Under the pieces are notes generated by a model. The model was given only the letters and a program-made list of their open reading frames with translations, was not told the DNA's origin and did not search any database. A stretch of DNA of 64,000 nucleotides from Prevotella lacticifex (GTDB taxonomy: Bacteria > Bacteroidota > Bacteroidia > Bacteroidales > Bacteroidaceae), in the NCBI RefSeq assembly GCF_019973375.1, contig NZ_BPTV01000002.1, forward strand, positions 667,228-731,227, written 5' to 3'. Below, in pieces: positions 1-9,716 of this stretch. Position 1 is the first letter of the stretch; each line of letters opens with the position of its first letter. The position numbers were made by a program, and so were the translations under genes.

Positions 1-677
1 CAGCTGTCGTCGTCGATGCGGAACTGTGCCGTGACGGTGGTATCCTTGACGTCGCGGTAGCATCCCGGCTGTGCGAGCTCGTGGCTCGACAGTCCTGTGC
101 CGTCCGACGGGCTGTAGGGCTGGATGGTGTAGCCCTTGTAGAGTAACCCCTTGTTGTAGAGCTGCTTAAGGAGCCACCACAGGGTCTCAATATATTTGTT
201 GTCGTAGGTGATATAAGGATGGTCGAGGTCGACGAAGTATCCCATCTCCTCGGTCACCTGGCGCCACTCCTTGGTGAATTTCATCACGTTCTCGCGGCAC
301 TTGTGGTTGTAGTCCTCGGTAGAGATGTATTTCGGCGACTTCTTGTTGTTGATGTCCTTCTTCGTGATGCCTAACTCCTTCTCCACACCGAGCTCCACGG
401 GCAGTCCGTGGGTGTCCCAGCCGGCCTTGCGGTGCACCTGGAAGCCGCGCATCGTCTTATAGCGGTTGAAAGTGTCCTTGATGGAACGCGCAAGGACGTG
501 GTGGATGCCGGGGTGTCCGTTGGCCGAGGGTGGTCCCTCGAAGAAAATAAACTGAGGATGCCCCTCACGTTGGTCTATACTCTTGTGGAAGATGTCTTTC
601 TCCTTCCACTCCTCAAGAACGTCTCGGTTCACCTGTGTAAGGTCGAGCCCTTTGTGTTCGGCGAATTTCTTAGCCAT
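1..677 (-). CDS. ileS: Isoleucyl-tRNA synthetase, N-terminal part (runs off the left edge)
   Basis: Reading the minus strand from ATG at 677 gives about 225 residues beginning MAKKFAEHKGLDLTQVNRDV and staying open to the window edge. Seen: the class I signature region GPPSANGHPGIHH, in which HPGIHH takes the place of HIGH, then RKAGWDTHGLPVELGVEK, typical of IleS/ValS/LeuS editing synthetases. The ANGHPGIHH form and the early GWDTHGLPVE block match IleS of Bacteroidetes. The enzyme charges tRNA-Ile in the cytoplasm. The KMSKS loop and zinc end lie outside the window. It is divergent from the nuclease gene to its right. Confidence 0.92.
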   Translation of the reverse strand, partial: MAKKFAEHKGLDLTQVNRDVLEEWKEKDIFHKSIDQREGHPQFIFFEGPPSANGHPGIHHVLARSIKDTFNRYKTMRGFQVHRKAGWDTHGLPVELGVEKELGITKKDINNKKSPKYISTEDYNHKCRENVMKFTKEWRQVTEEMGYFVDLDHPYITYDNKYIETLWWLLKQLYNKGLLYKGYTIQPYSPSDGTGLSSHELAQPGCYRDVKDTTVTAQFRIDDDS

Positions 678-776
678 AGATATATTTATTTGTCTGTTTT
701 CTCTTTTCTATACTATATTTTTATAAGGTTGCAAAATTACCAAAAAAAAATGTTTCCGCCAAAAAATCACGTTAAA

Positions 777-808
777 TTTGGTTCGTCGGCGAGAATATGT
801 TATTTTTG
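777..808 (+). promoter_or_regulatory. Bacteroidetes-type promoter for the nuclease gene
   Basis: TTTG (777-780), 20 bases, then TATTTTTG (801-808). This fits the TTTG / TAnnTTTG pattern and lies about 90 bases before the ATG at 896. Confidence 0.7.
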
Positions 809-895
809 CAGCACCAAAGGACAGCGGCGACGCTGAATGGCAGCCGCAGTCCGGGGCGATTATGGCTCTGCAAACCAATAATTTACAATAATATA

Positions 896-1792
896 ATGTT
901 ACGAAAGATTTCGAATCACATCTATGTCGTCCTCGCGGCCTGCCTGCTCATGGCCTGCCAGCTGCCCGGACACAGCAACAAAGCACAGGACCTGCCTGAG
1001 CTCTCCGCCGACACGGCAGCCATCGACGGCAACGATGCCGTGAGTGCCGAATCCGATGCCGACAACGCCACCGACGACGGCGCGGAGGGCTCCGTGGCCG
1101 ATGCCGACGGCAAGTCGTCGCCGGCGAATCCTGTCTGCGGACTGCCACGGGTGGCGAAGGGCACACCGGAGGTCGTCCTGCGGCGCGTGGGATACACCGT
1201 ATCCTACAACCCCGACAACCGCATACCGAACTGGGTGGCATGGGAGCTCACCGCCGACCATACCGACGGTCCGTACAAGCGCGGCGGAATAAAATTTCAG
1301 GAAGACGAGGGCGTGACAACCTACGACTACCAGCGGTCGGGCTACGACCGGGGCCACATGTGTCCGTCGGGCGACAACAAGTGGAGCGAGGAGGCGCAGC
1401 AGCAGAGTTTCCTCATGACGAATATGTGTCCGCAGAGCCACGGCCTCAACGCCGGCGACTGGAACGAGATGGAGATGCAGTGCCGACGGTGGGCCGAGGA
1501 GTTCGGATCCCTCGACATCATAGCCGGACCAATCCTCTTCCGCGGACGGCATAAGACCATCGGCAGCGGTGTCGTAGTGCCAGAGGCGTTCTTCAAGGTG
1601 GTATACTGCCCCTCGCGCCACATGGCCATTGGCTTCATCTACCGCAACGAACCCGGCAACCGACCCAAAGGCGACTATGTCAACTCGGTGGCCGAAATCG
1701 AACGCATCACGGGTTTCACCTTCCTCACCGCACTTCCACCGAAGCTCGCGGCAAAGGTAAAGAAGGAGGCCGACCTCTCGCAGTGGTATTAG
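896..1792 (+). CDS. DNA/RNA non-specific endonuclease, predicted lipoprotein
   Basis: 298 residues. The N-terminus is a lipoprotein signal ending in the lipobox LLMAC (Cys21), then an acidic Ala/Asp/Ser-rich linker to about residue 78, then a NUC1-type beta-beta-alpha-metal nuclease domain. Seen: the DRGH motif at residues 151-154 with the following MCPSGDN, and the NMCPQ...N...W..ME block from about residue 176 that supplies the Mg-binding Asn. The enzyme probably cuts DNA and RNA outside the cytoplasm, for nutrient scavenging or defence. An in-frame extension back to 797 exists, but the promoter's -7 element overlaps it, and only the 896 start gives a clean lipoprotein signal. Confidence 0.88.
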   Translation: MLRKISNHIYVVLAACLLMACQLPGHSNKAQDLPELSADTAAIDGNDAVSAESDADNATDDGAEGSVADADGKSSPANPVCGLPRVAKGTPEVVLRRVGYTVSYNPDNRIPNWVAWELTADHTDGPYKRGGIKFQEDEGVTTYDYQRSGYDRGHMCPSGDNKWSEEAQQQSFLMTNMCPQSHGLNAGDWNEMEMQCRRWAEEFGSLDIIAGPILFRGRHKTIGSGVVVPEAFFKVVYCPSRHMAIGFIYRNEPGNRPKGDYVNSVAEIERITGFTFLTALPPKLAAKVKKEADLSQWY

Positions 1793-2313
1793 CACCGGGG
1801 CCGTGGGGCCATAGCCCCATGGCTCCCCGCCGTCGTTCCGCCCCCCCTGTCATCGCCTATCCTTCCTATCATCGCCTATTCTTCCCTCTTCCCTATCATC
1901 GCCTATCCTCCCCTATGCTTGCCTATCGCGCCATCCTCCTGTAAATATATTTCATTTCCCCTCTCATTTTTATCTCCTCTTATAACCGCCTATCCCTCAG
2001 CCATTTACAATTCCTATCAAACGACCTTGCGAAACGGCCCATTTCGTCCTCCCAAACGGACCGTTTCAGCCTCCCAAACGGCCCGTTTTGCAACCTCAAA
2101 AGGCCCCTCTCCGAAAAATGTAAAATATTTTCTTCGCAAGTACCCCATATCCGCGCCATATCCCTATCATCGTCTATTCCTCCCTATGATTGCCTATCCT
2201 CCCCTATCATCGCCTCCCATCTCCCCTCCCCCTCAAAAATTATTTCAAAACCGTTTCCTTTTGTCTCTTCTCCCACCATCACCAAAAAATTATGAATAAT
2301 TAATCGTCGGGAT
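1793..2313. repeat. Low-complexity intergenic DNA with CCTATCATCG-type repeats
   Basis: About 520 bases without a convincing gene. Variants of CCTATCATCGCCTATCCTCC recur at 1850-1925 and again at 2160-2220. Between them, at 2030-2100, are three copies of an AAACGG(C/A)CCGTTT-like motif, related to the hairpins at 27561-27642. Confidence 0.6.
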
Positions 2314-2344
2314 TTTGCAGATAAAGAAAAAACGCTTAACTTTG
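2314..2344 (+). promoter_or_regulatory. Promoter of the fucose-isomerase-like gene
   Basis: TTTG at 2314-2317, 19 bases, TAACTTTG at 2337-2344, about 60 bases before the ATG at 2405. Matches the Bacteroidetes sigma-ABfr consensus. Confidence 0.75.
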
Positions 2345-2404
2345 CGACTGTCAAAACTACTCAAACTGACAAAATACTGAAATCAAAAATAAATACGAAA
2401 ACTT

Positions 2405-3892
2405 ATGAAAATCAAAAGCACTAACATCCCAGAGGTGAAATTGGGCATCATCGCCGTCAGCCGTGACTGTTTCCCAATAGAATTGTCTACTCAGCGTCGC
2501 GAGAATATCGTAAAAGAATATAAAGGTGAAATCTTCGATTGCCAGACAACCGTTGAGAACGATGCCGACATGCTAAAGGCTCTCGACGAGGTGCGAGCAG
2601 CAGGATGCAACGCTCTCGTGGTGTTCCTCGGCAACTTCGGACCGGAGACTCCAGAGACGCTCATCGCCGAGAAATTCGACGGACCATGCATGTTCGTGGC
2701 TGCCGCTGAGGGCGACGGCGACATGATCAACGGTCGTGGCGACGCATACTGCGGAATGCTCAACTGCTCGTATAACCTCGGCATGCGCCACCTGAAAGGC
2801 TATATCCCGAAGTATCCGGTGGGAACAGCTACCGACATCGCGGCAATGATTGCCGACTTCGTTCCGGTGGCACGAGTAATACTCGGACTCAAGGGTCTGA
2901 AAATCATCACCTTCGGTCCACGCCCACAGGATTTCTTCGCCTGCAACGCGCCTATCAAGGGACTCTATGAGCTCGGCGTCGAGGTGGAGGAGAACTCGGA
3001 GCTCGACCTCCTCGTAAGCTACCGACAGCATAAGGACGACAAGCGCATACCGGCAGTATGCGAGGACATGCGCAAGGAGATGGGCGAAGGAAAATACTAC
3101 GAGACACTGCTGCCGCGAATGGCACAGTTTGAGCTCACACTCCTCGACTGGGCAGAGGCTCACAAGGGCAGCCGCAAGTATGTGGCCTTCGCCGACAAGT
3201 GCTGGCCGGCATTCCCGTCGCAGTTCGGCTTCGAGCCATGCTATGTCAACAGCCGTCTCTGCTCACGCGGCATACCGGTGGGATGCGAGGTCGACATCTA
3301 CGGAGCGCTGTCGGAATATATCGGTATCTGCGCGTCAGGCGACACGGTGACGCTCCTCGACATCAACAACTCGACACCAAGGTATATCTACGACGAGGAC
3401 ATCGTACCGAAATACGGAAAGAAATTCGACATCACCGACACATTCATGGGATTCCACTGCGGAAACACGCCGAGCTGCAAGATGTGCGCTAACCGCGCCA
3501 TCAAGTACCAGCTCATCCAGCACCGTCTGCTCGAGACCGGCGACCCCGACTTCACACGCGGTACCCTCGAGGGCGATATGGCTCCGTCGAAGATCACATT
3601 CTACCGCCTGCAGTGCGACAGCGAGGGACAGCTGCGGTCGTACATCGCCGAGGGCGACATCCTCGACGTACCGACACGCTCCTTCGGCGGCATCGGCCTC
3701 TTCGCTATCCCGGAGATGGGACGATTCTACCGTCACGTGCTCCTCGAGAAGCACTATCCGCACCACGGCGCAGTAGCCTTCGACCACGTAGGAAAGACGC
3801 TCTTCGAGGCCTTCCGCTACCTCGGCGTCAAGGACATTGCCTACAACCAGCCGAAGTCGCTGCCATATCCTACCGAGAACCCATTCGCTTAA
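2405..3892 (+). CDS. L-fucose/L-arabinose isomerase family protein
   Basis: 495 residues, soluble, no signal peptide. Seen: the start MKIKSTNIPEVKLGIIAVSR followed by alternating beta/alpha segments, and a C-terminal half with many Cys/His/Asp residues (FHCGNTPSCKMC near 357-368, HHGAVAFDHVGKTL near 454-467). The overall pattern resembles the L-fucose isomerase-like family, which interconverts aldoses and ketoses using a divalent metal. It is shorter than classic FucI (about 590 residues), so the substrate is not established. It stands alone with its own promoter and a strong terminator; no fucose kinase or aldolase gene is beside it. Confidence 0.75.
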   Translation: MKIKSTNIPEVKLGIIAVSRDCFPIELSTQRRENIVKEYKGEIFDCQTTVENDADMLKALDEVRAAGCNALVVFLGNFGPETPETLIAEKFDGPCMFVAAAEGDGDMINGRGDAYCGMLNCSYNLGMRHLKGYIPKYPVGTATDIAAMIADFVPVARVILGLKGLKIITFGPRPQDFFACNAPIKGLYELGVEVEENSELDLLVSYRQHKDDKRIPAVCEDMRKEMGEGKYYETLLPRMAQFELTLLDWAEAHKGSRKYVAFADKCWPAFPSQFGFEPCYVNSRLCSRGIPVGCEVDIYGALSEYIGICASGDTVTLLDINNSTPRYIYDEDIVPKYGKKFDITDTFMGFHCGNTPSCKMCANRAIKYQLIQHRLLETGDPDFTRGTLEGDMAPSKITFYRLQCDSEGQLRSYIAEGDILDVPTRSFGGIGLFAIPEMGRFYRHVLLEKHYPHHGAVAFDHVGKTLFEAFRYLGVKDIAYNQPKSLPYPTENPFA

Positions 3893-3985
3893 AAACGCAC
3901 CGGCCCCGCCCCGAAACAAAAGGGACACCGGCATAAAGTTCTCCGGCCCTGCCCCGAAACAAAAGGGGCACCGGCCTAAACCCAT

Positions 3986-4034
3986 GGCACCCACGCGCTT
4001 CGCCATTCCCGACGGCGCGTGGGTGCCTTTTTTT
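3986..4034 (+). terminator. Strong rho-independent terminator
   Basis: Perfect 13-bp stem (3986-3998 with 4015-4027; arms GGCACCCACGCGC and its complement), 16-base loop, then eight Ts. It ends the fucose-isomerase-like transcript. Just before it, two near-identical 30-base GC-rich repeats lie at 3900-3975. Confidence 0.88.
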
Positions 4035-4179
4035 GTTCGTAGCGGTGAGGAGCCGCCTCCCAGCCGCGGCTTTCTGGCCTCCCCGCTGCTGTTTTCTTCG
4101 CCTCTCTGTGCCTCCCCGCTGCGGCTTTCTTCGCCTCTGTGCCTTTTTGTCGTGTTCGGCGAGTTATAACTCGCCGCTC

Positions 4180-4330
4180 TCCCTCCGTTTCTCCCCGCTC
4201 CCCTCCGTTCTCCCCGCTCTCCCTCCGTTCTCCCCGTCTTTCCTCCGTTCTCATCCGTCTTTCCTCCGTTCTCATCCGTCTTTCCTCCGTTCTCATCCGT
4301 TTTCCTCCGTTTCCCCTCCGTTTTCGCCCC
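4180..4330. repeat. Tandem CTCCGTTCTC repeats
   Basis: Short pyrimidine-rich tandem repeats, including three consecutive units of TCCTCCGTTCTCATCCGTCT (with one more base) and several CCCTCCGTTCTCCCC variants. It reads open in several frames, but no frame has credible protein character. Confidence 0.7.
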
Positions 4331-4427
4331 CTTCGTATAGGCACAAAAAAACGGGGCGATACTTTCGTACCTCTCCGCTGAAGATTAAGTTATTTAATCG
4401 CTGTAATGTTGTTGCTCGGAAAAATGG

Positions 4428-4441
4428 TGGGCTTGCGCCCA
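4428..4441 (-). terminator. Possible weak terminator of the 29-residue gene
   Basis: On the minus strand TGGGC, loop GCAA, GCCCA, then CCATTTTTCC. The 5-bp stem and interrupted T run make it weak, but it lies just after the small gene's stop. Confidence 0.4.
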
Positions 4442-4467
4442 GACAATCATCTCAAGCAGCAGGGCCT

Positions 4468-4557
4468 TTACTTGTCAAGGCCGATGTGGTTGTTTACGCG
4501 AATTGCGTTTGCTACTACTGCTGCTACGATTGCCATTACCATAAATGTTGTCATCAT
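4468..4557 (-). CDS. Small hydrophobic protein, 29 residues
   Basis: ATG at 4557 gives MMTTFMVMAIVAAVVANAIR followed by VNNHIGLDK, then TAA. Residues 3-19 form one probable membrane helix with a polar tail. Support for a real gene: an upstream AGAGAAAGGA stretch that can pair with 16S rRNA, a good promoter at 4664-4694, and a hairpin after the stop. No domain is recognised. It could be a leader peptide, a membrane-acting toxin or a small regulator of a membrane complex. It is convergent to the fucose-isomerase-like gene and divergent from the gene at 4864. Confidence 0.55.
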   Translation of the reverse strand: MMTTFMVMAIVAAVVANAIRVNNHIGLDK

Positions 4558-4663
4558 AATCAATTTTTCCTTTCTCTAATTGTTAATTCATTACCCCCGA
4601 AGGGCCAACTTAAATTTAATTTTCTACCGGGTGTACTAACGACCCTTTTGCTTAATTGCACTG

Positions 4664-4694
4664 CAAAGGTACGCATTGTGTGCGAACACAGCAA
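4664..4694 (-). promoter_or_regulatory. Promoter for the 29-residue gene
   Basis: Minus strand: TTG (4692-4694), 20 bases, TACCTTTG (4664-4671). It gives a 5' leader of about 100 bases. Confidence 0.65.
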
Positions 4695-4798
4695 GCTTTT
4701 CGCTCTTATTTTCCCCTCCGCGCCGTCTTTCTTAGTCTATATCAACCCACTTGACATGCGTCAGTCCGTCAGCACACAAAGAAATTCTTCGGAGTTTC

Positions 4799-4830
4799 TT
4801 TGGCGTTCTGACTAAAATTCACTACCTTTG
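4799..4830 (+). promoter_or_regulatory. Promoter that fixes the start of the next gene
   Basis: TTTG (4799-4802), 20 bases, TACCTTTG (4823-4830). Because the -7 element covers a possible TTG start at 4828, translation more likely begins at the ATG at 4864. Confidence 0.75.
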
Positions 4831-4863
4831 GCCAATGAATATAATACATTGAGGACACAGCTT

Positions 4864-5535
4864 ATGATTACACCTGACAATTTTGAATCACAGTACAGTG
4901 ATCCCATAGAGCAACGCCAGATAAGCAAGTTTGTCTGCGACGAGATTTCCCGACAAATACACCGGTACATAAAGGGTATGTCGGGGTCACACCGCACGAT
5001 GGAGAAATTCGAAGACAGCCTCCGAAACCTCACCGTGCCGGAGAAAGAACGCGCCATAGCCGCATATATCGACCTCAACCGCCACGCACTCGACGGACTC
5101 GACATGAAGATGGTGCTCGTGAGGGCTATGGCCAACTACTGCGACACATTTGCATACATGATGCAGATGATCAAGGACAAACGAAAATGGCTGATGTACC
5201 TGAAGGCTATACGCGACACCTACTTCCGTTTCCATGAGGTGTTCGAGGAAAACGGCAAGTATGGCATCCGCGACCACGACGGACGAGTGACCGTAAGTCC
5301 AAGCTACGAATTCCTGCGTACACCTTATATATATGTAGACGATATCCGACAGACACCGGTAATCGCCCAGAAGAACGGAAAGATGGGACTCATCCTTGCC
5401 GACGGCCACGACACCGTCGTCGCACCGTTCCGCTACGACGATATCTCCCTGCGTGACGAGGAGCCCTACTTCGTCGCTCGCATCGGCGACCGCACCGTCT
5501 ACCTCGATACCGCACCGAAAGGACGCAACCAATAA
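4864..5535 (+). CDS. Unknown protein with C-terminal WG-like repeats
   Basis: 223 residues from ATG 4864; an upstream TTG at 4828 is rejected because it lies in the promoter. The N-terminal two thirds is helical and charged, with no known domain. The C-terminus has two segments of the form NGKYGIRDHDGRVTVSP and NGKMGLILADGHDTVVAP, the pattern of WG beta-repeats (KxGlxdxxGxxvvpp). No signal peptide or membrane helix is visible, so it is probably a cytoplasmic protein for protein contacts. The proline-rich membrane protein gene follows after 82 bases and may be co-transcribed. Function unknown. Confidence 0.75.
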   Translation: MITPDNFESQYSDPIEQRQISKFVCDEISRQIHRYIKGMSGSHRTMEKFEDSLRNLTVPEKERAIAAYIDLNRHALDGLDMKMVLVRAMANYCDTFAYMMQMIKDKRKWLMYLKAIRDTYFRFHEVFEENGKYGIRDHDGRVTVSPSYEFLRTPYIYVDDIRQTPVIAQKNGKMGLILADGHDTVVAPFRYDDISLRDEEPYFVARIGDRTVYLDTAPKGRNQ

Positions 5536-5562
5536 CGCCCTCCCGGCCATCCACGGTCTCTA

Positions 5563-5612
5563 AGCAACGACAGGAATCAAGCCCATCGCCAACGACAGGA
5601 ATCAAGCCCTCT
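5563..5612. repeat. Two adjacent copies of a CAACGACAGGAATCAAGCCC unit
   Basis: The 20-base unit occurs twice in a row in the gap before the next gene, the second copy ending just before the start at 5618. Looks like a recent tandem duplication. Confidence 0.6.
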
Positions 5613-5617
5613 CAACA

Positions 5618-6220
5618 ATGGAAAACGAGCAAACGGAACCAGCCACACATCCACAGCAGCCGTCAGCCCCCGCATCACCGAGGGCTGACAGCGGGAAAGC
5701 AGCCCCGTCCCCTCAGCCGTCAGCGCCCATCAACCCAAGGACTGACAGCGGGAAAGCAGCCCCGTCCACTCAGCCGTCAGCACCCATCAACCCAAGGACT
5801 GACAGCGTGCAAGCCCCGTCCCCCCACCCGTCAGCCCCCATCACCCCAAGGGCCGGCAGCGGGCAAACACCGTCAGCCCCGCTGACACGCAGCGAGGCGG
5901 AGGCGCATTGGCGCATCCATGCCAACGAGATCCTCGCCTCTGATGCCGACTACCTTGCCGCCGAGCGCATACAGAAGCACGTCGGAAAGGTCGTAGGCTG
6001 GTCGTATGTCGTACTCGTGGCGAGCCTTTTGGCGTTTATGATGGGTTTCTATCTCTGGCGTTTCCGTTTCTTCTGGGCCATCTGCATCTACGTCGTCCTC
6101 CTCTGCCTCGCAGCTCTCGCCGCCCGAACCATCTCCGTCCACGCCATGCGCAACGACCACCTCGGCGACCGCGTCAAAGCCGCCCATGACCGGTTCATCA
6201 CCCGCGCCACCGGCTCCTGA
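5618..6220 (+). CDS. Proline-rich repeat protein with two membrane helices
   Basis: 200 residues. Residues 1-90 hold about four imperfect copies of a 20-residue Pro/Ser/Ala unit of the form QPSAPINPRTDSGKAAPS, encoded by 60-base tandem repeats whose number could vary. Residues 90-125 are helical and charged. Two hydrophobic helices follow (about 128-150 and 153-170), then a basic cytoplasmic-type tail. No recognised family. Inference: a membrane protein with a flexible proline-rich arm. Confidence 0.7.
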   Translation: MENEQTEPATHPQQPSAPASPRADSGKAAPSPQPSAPINPRTDSGKAAPSTQPSAPINPRTDSVQAPSPHPSAPITPRAGSGQTPSAPLTRSEAEAHWRIHANEILASDADYLAAERIQKHVGKVVGWSYVVLVASLLAFMMGFYLWRFRFFWAICIYVVLLCLAALAARTISVHAMRNDHLGDRVKAAHDRFITRATGS

Positions 6221-6449
6221 GCCGCCTTCCGCCCCCTGACCCTCCTCCATCTCGCCCCGCCTCCCGTCTCCCGCTCGCCTCGCCGCCTCCGTTCCCCTCT
6301 CTCGGGTCTTTGCTGTCGTGTTCGGCGGGTTACAACCCGCCGCCCGCCTCGCTCTGCCTCCTTCCTCCCCTCACTTCCATTGACCTCTATCAATCTGCTT
6401 GATTCTTATCAAGAATATAGCATTTCCCCCAATAAAACTGCAAAATTGT
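6221..6449. other. Gene-free, GC- then AT-rich spacer
   Basis: Contains a CGTGTTCGGCGGGTTACAACCC stretch related to one near 4149-4170 (GTGTTCGGCGAGTTATAACTC), so it is a short dispersed repeat. No credible reading frame. Confidence 0.4.
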
Positions 6450-6480
6450 TTTGCCGTGTGCGCAAACAGCTGTACCTTTG
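6450..6480 (+). promoter_or_regulatory. Promoter of a candidate non-coding RNA
   Basis: TTTG (6450-6453), 19 bases, TACCTTTG (6473-6480). No start codon with a plausible protein follows. Confidence 0.7.
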
Positions 6481-6486
6481 CAAGCG

Positions 6487-6735
6487 TAAAAAGTTAGTAG
6501 ATTGTTTAGGTTAGTAGTAATAGATTTAGGTTTTTAGTTATTTTTTTAGGTAAGAAACAAAAGAGATTGTTTCAGTTTTATTTAGGTTTAGTTATTAGGT
6601 TTAAGGATTGATTAGATTTCAGGTAATTATTTCGATGCAAGATTAATGGGGAACGCCGCGAGGCGCGAACCAACAATCAAGCACGATGTTCTATAAAGAA
6701 CGTAGAGGGAGATCACCGAGAGGCGGTCTTTTTTT
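6487..6735 (+). ncRNA. Candidate structured non-coding RNA, about 250 nt
   Basis: Downstream of a consensus promoter there is no protein-like frame. The first 150 bases are AU-rich with repeated TTTAGG/GTTTAGGTTAG elements. The last 90 bases fold: a GC-rich hairpin with a GCGA loop (ACGCC-GCGA-GGCG near 6651-6666), a GTTCT/AGAAC hairpin near 6688-6701, and a bulged GA..CCG / CGGTC hairpin followed by seven Ts ending at 6735. Promoter plus terminator of this kind suggests a stand-alone RNA rather than a leader of the gene at 7099, which has its own -7 element. It might belong to a known Bacteroidales RNA family; I cannot tell which. Confidence 0.5.
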
Positions 6736-6744
6736 ATGCCCCTA

Positions 6745-7030
6745 CGTTTCCAACCCACTATCACCTCTATCCACCGCCGCATCCATCTACCCCATTCGCC
6801 CCATCAACTGTATCCCTCTCTCCTCCAGCTCATTAGCCCCATTCACCCCATCAACCCCATTAACCCCATCCTCTGATTCCTGCTCTCCTCCAGCTCATTA
6901 GCCCCATTAACCCCATTAACCCCATCCTCTGCTTCCTGCTCTCCTCCAGCTCATTCACCCCATTCACCCCATCCCCTGTCTCCCTTCCCATCCCCCTCCA
7001 TCATTATTTTCATCTCCCCCAACAAAAAAT
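6745..7030. repeat. CCCCATTAACCCCATC-type low-complexity repeats
   Basis: Iterated CCCCATTAACCCCATC and a 30-base CTGCTCTCCTCCAGCTCATT-containing unit repeated three times. No gene. Confidence 0.65.
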
Positions 7031-7064
7031 CACCCATTCATGCCCTGCTCTTATATTTTTTTCG

Positions 7065-7072
7065 TAACTTTG
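7065..7072 (+). promoter_or_regulatory. -7 element of the dehydratase gene
   Basis: TAACTTTG 27 bases before the ATG at 7099. No good -33 element is seen at the usual distance, so expression may need an activator. Confidence 0.5.
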
Positions 7073-7098
7073 CCAAACAAGCAATTGAGCAATAGTTA

Positions 7099-9068
<1,970 letters not shown>

Positions 9069-9072
<4 letters not shown>

Positions 9073-9242
9073 CAACGCAATACATCATCATCGCAATCGT
9101 CGTTGCGGCATGCCTCTTCTTCGCCGTGAAATACTTCATCGACGAATGGCGCGAGAACGTAAGATACAAAAACTACGGTTGCGCCGGCTGCCCGTTCTAC
9201 GACAAATGTACGAGAACGAAGAAGAAACCAATAAAGAAATAA
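9069..9242 (+). CDS. Small Cys-rich single-helix membrane protein, 57 residues
   Basis: ATG at 9069 overlaps the dehydratase stop (ATGA). Starts MTTQYIIIAIVVAACLFFAV, one helix (4-21), then a soluble segment with C38, C41 and C47 (GCAGCPFYDKC) and a lysine-rich end. The layout resembles FeoB-associated Cys-rich membrane proteins, but no feo genes are near and the identity is uncertain. The 4-base overlap argues for translational coupling to the dehydratase. Confidence 0.65.
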
Positions 9243-9292
9243 TAAGATAAAGAAATAAATATATAAAAATATAAATAAACGAACACATACTT

Positions 9293-9544
9293 ATGGATTT
9301 ACTATTTATAGCCTTAGGAATACTGCTCGTGTGGTATGTCGTCGACTCATACGTCCACCACGGCCACAGCTCTGAGTATAAGGAGTTTGCAAAGGAACAG
9401 GCCCGCAACAAAGCCCGCAAGGAAGCCCGCCTCAAAGAGAAGTCGCAGTCGGCAACCGAGGCAACCGAGACAGCACCCACTGCCGATGCAGCCGCCTCAG
9501 CCCCCACTTCCGATGCAGCCCCTTCCGATGCAGCCCAGCCCTAA
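9293..9544 (+). CDS. Small membrane protein with charged helix and Ala/Pro-rich tail
   Basis: 83 residues. N-terminal helix (MDLLFIALGILLVWYVVDSY), then a Lys/Glu/Ala-rich, probably coiled-coil region (about 30-52), then a disordered tail of Ala, Thr, Pro and Asp. It follows the Cys-rich gene by 50 bases and is likely in the same operon. Function unknown. Confidence 0.6.
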   Translation: MDLLFIALGILLVWYVVDSYVHHGHSSEYKEFAKEQARNKARKEARLKEKSQSATEATETAPTADAAASAPTSDAAPSDAAQP

Positions 9545-9555
9545 AAGCCAGCCAC

Positions 9556-9690
9556 TATAGCGTCTATAGCTCCTATAGTTTCTATAGCCCCAATAAGGCC
9601 TATAGCTCCCTATAAAGGCCTATCACCTATAAAAGCCTATAGCTTCCTATAGAGGCCTATGGCTCCCTATAAAGGCCTATAGCCCCTATC
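9556..9690. repeat. CTATAG-rich intergenic tract
   Basis: CTATAG, CTATAAAG and related hexamers recur every 8-14 bases. One of at least four such tracts in the window (also 10643-10785, 18957-19072, 27358-27530). Confidence 0.75.
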
Positions 9691-9716
9691 AACCCATCAA
9701 AAAAAATATTACTGCC

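Noticed and set aside
797..895. Longer N-terminus for the nuclease gene
   Set aside because: It overlaps the -7 promoter element and would bury the lipoprotein signal at residue 34.
899..1795. 298-codon open frame opposite the nuclease gene
   Set aside because: It is a mirror frame of a GC-rich gene; the plus strand has the DRGH nuclease motif and a promoter.
4033..4815. 260-codon open frame on the plus strand
   Set aside because: It runs through the terminator's T run, CTCCGTTCTC tandem repeats and the promoter of the small minus-strand gene; composition is Ser/Pro/Leu/Cys repeat-like.
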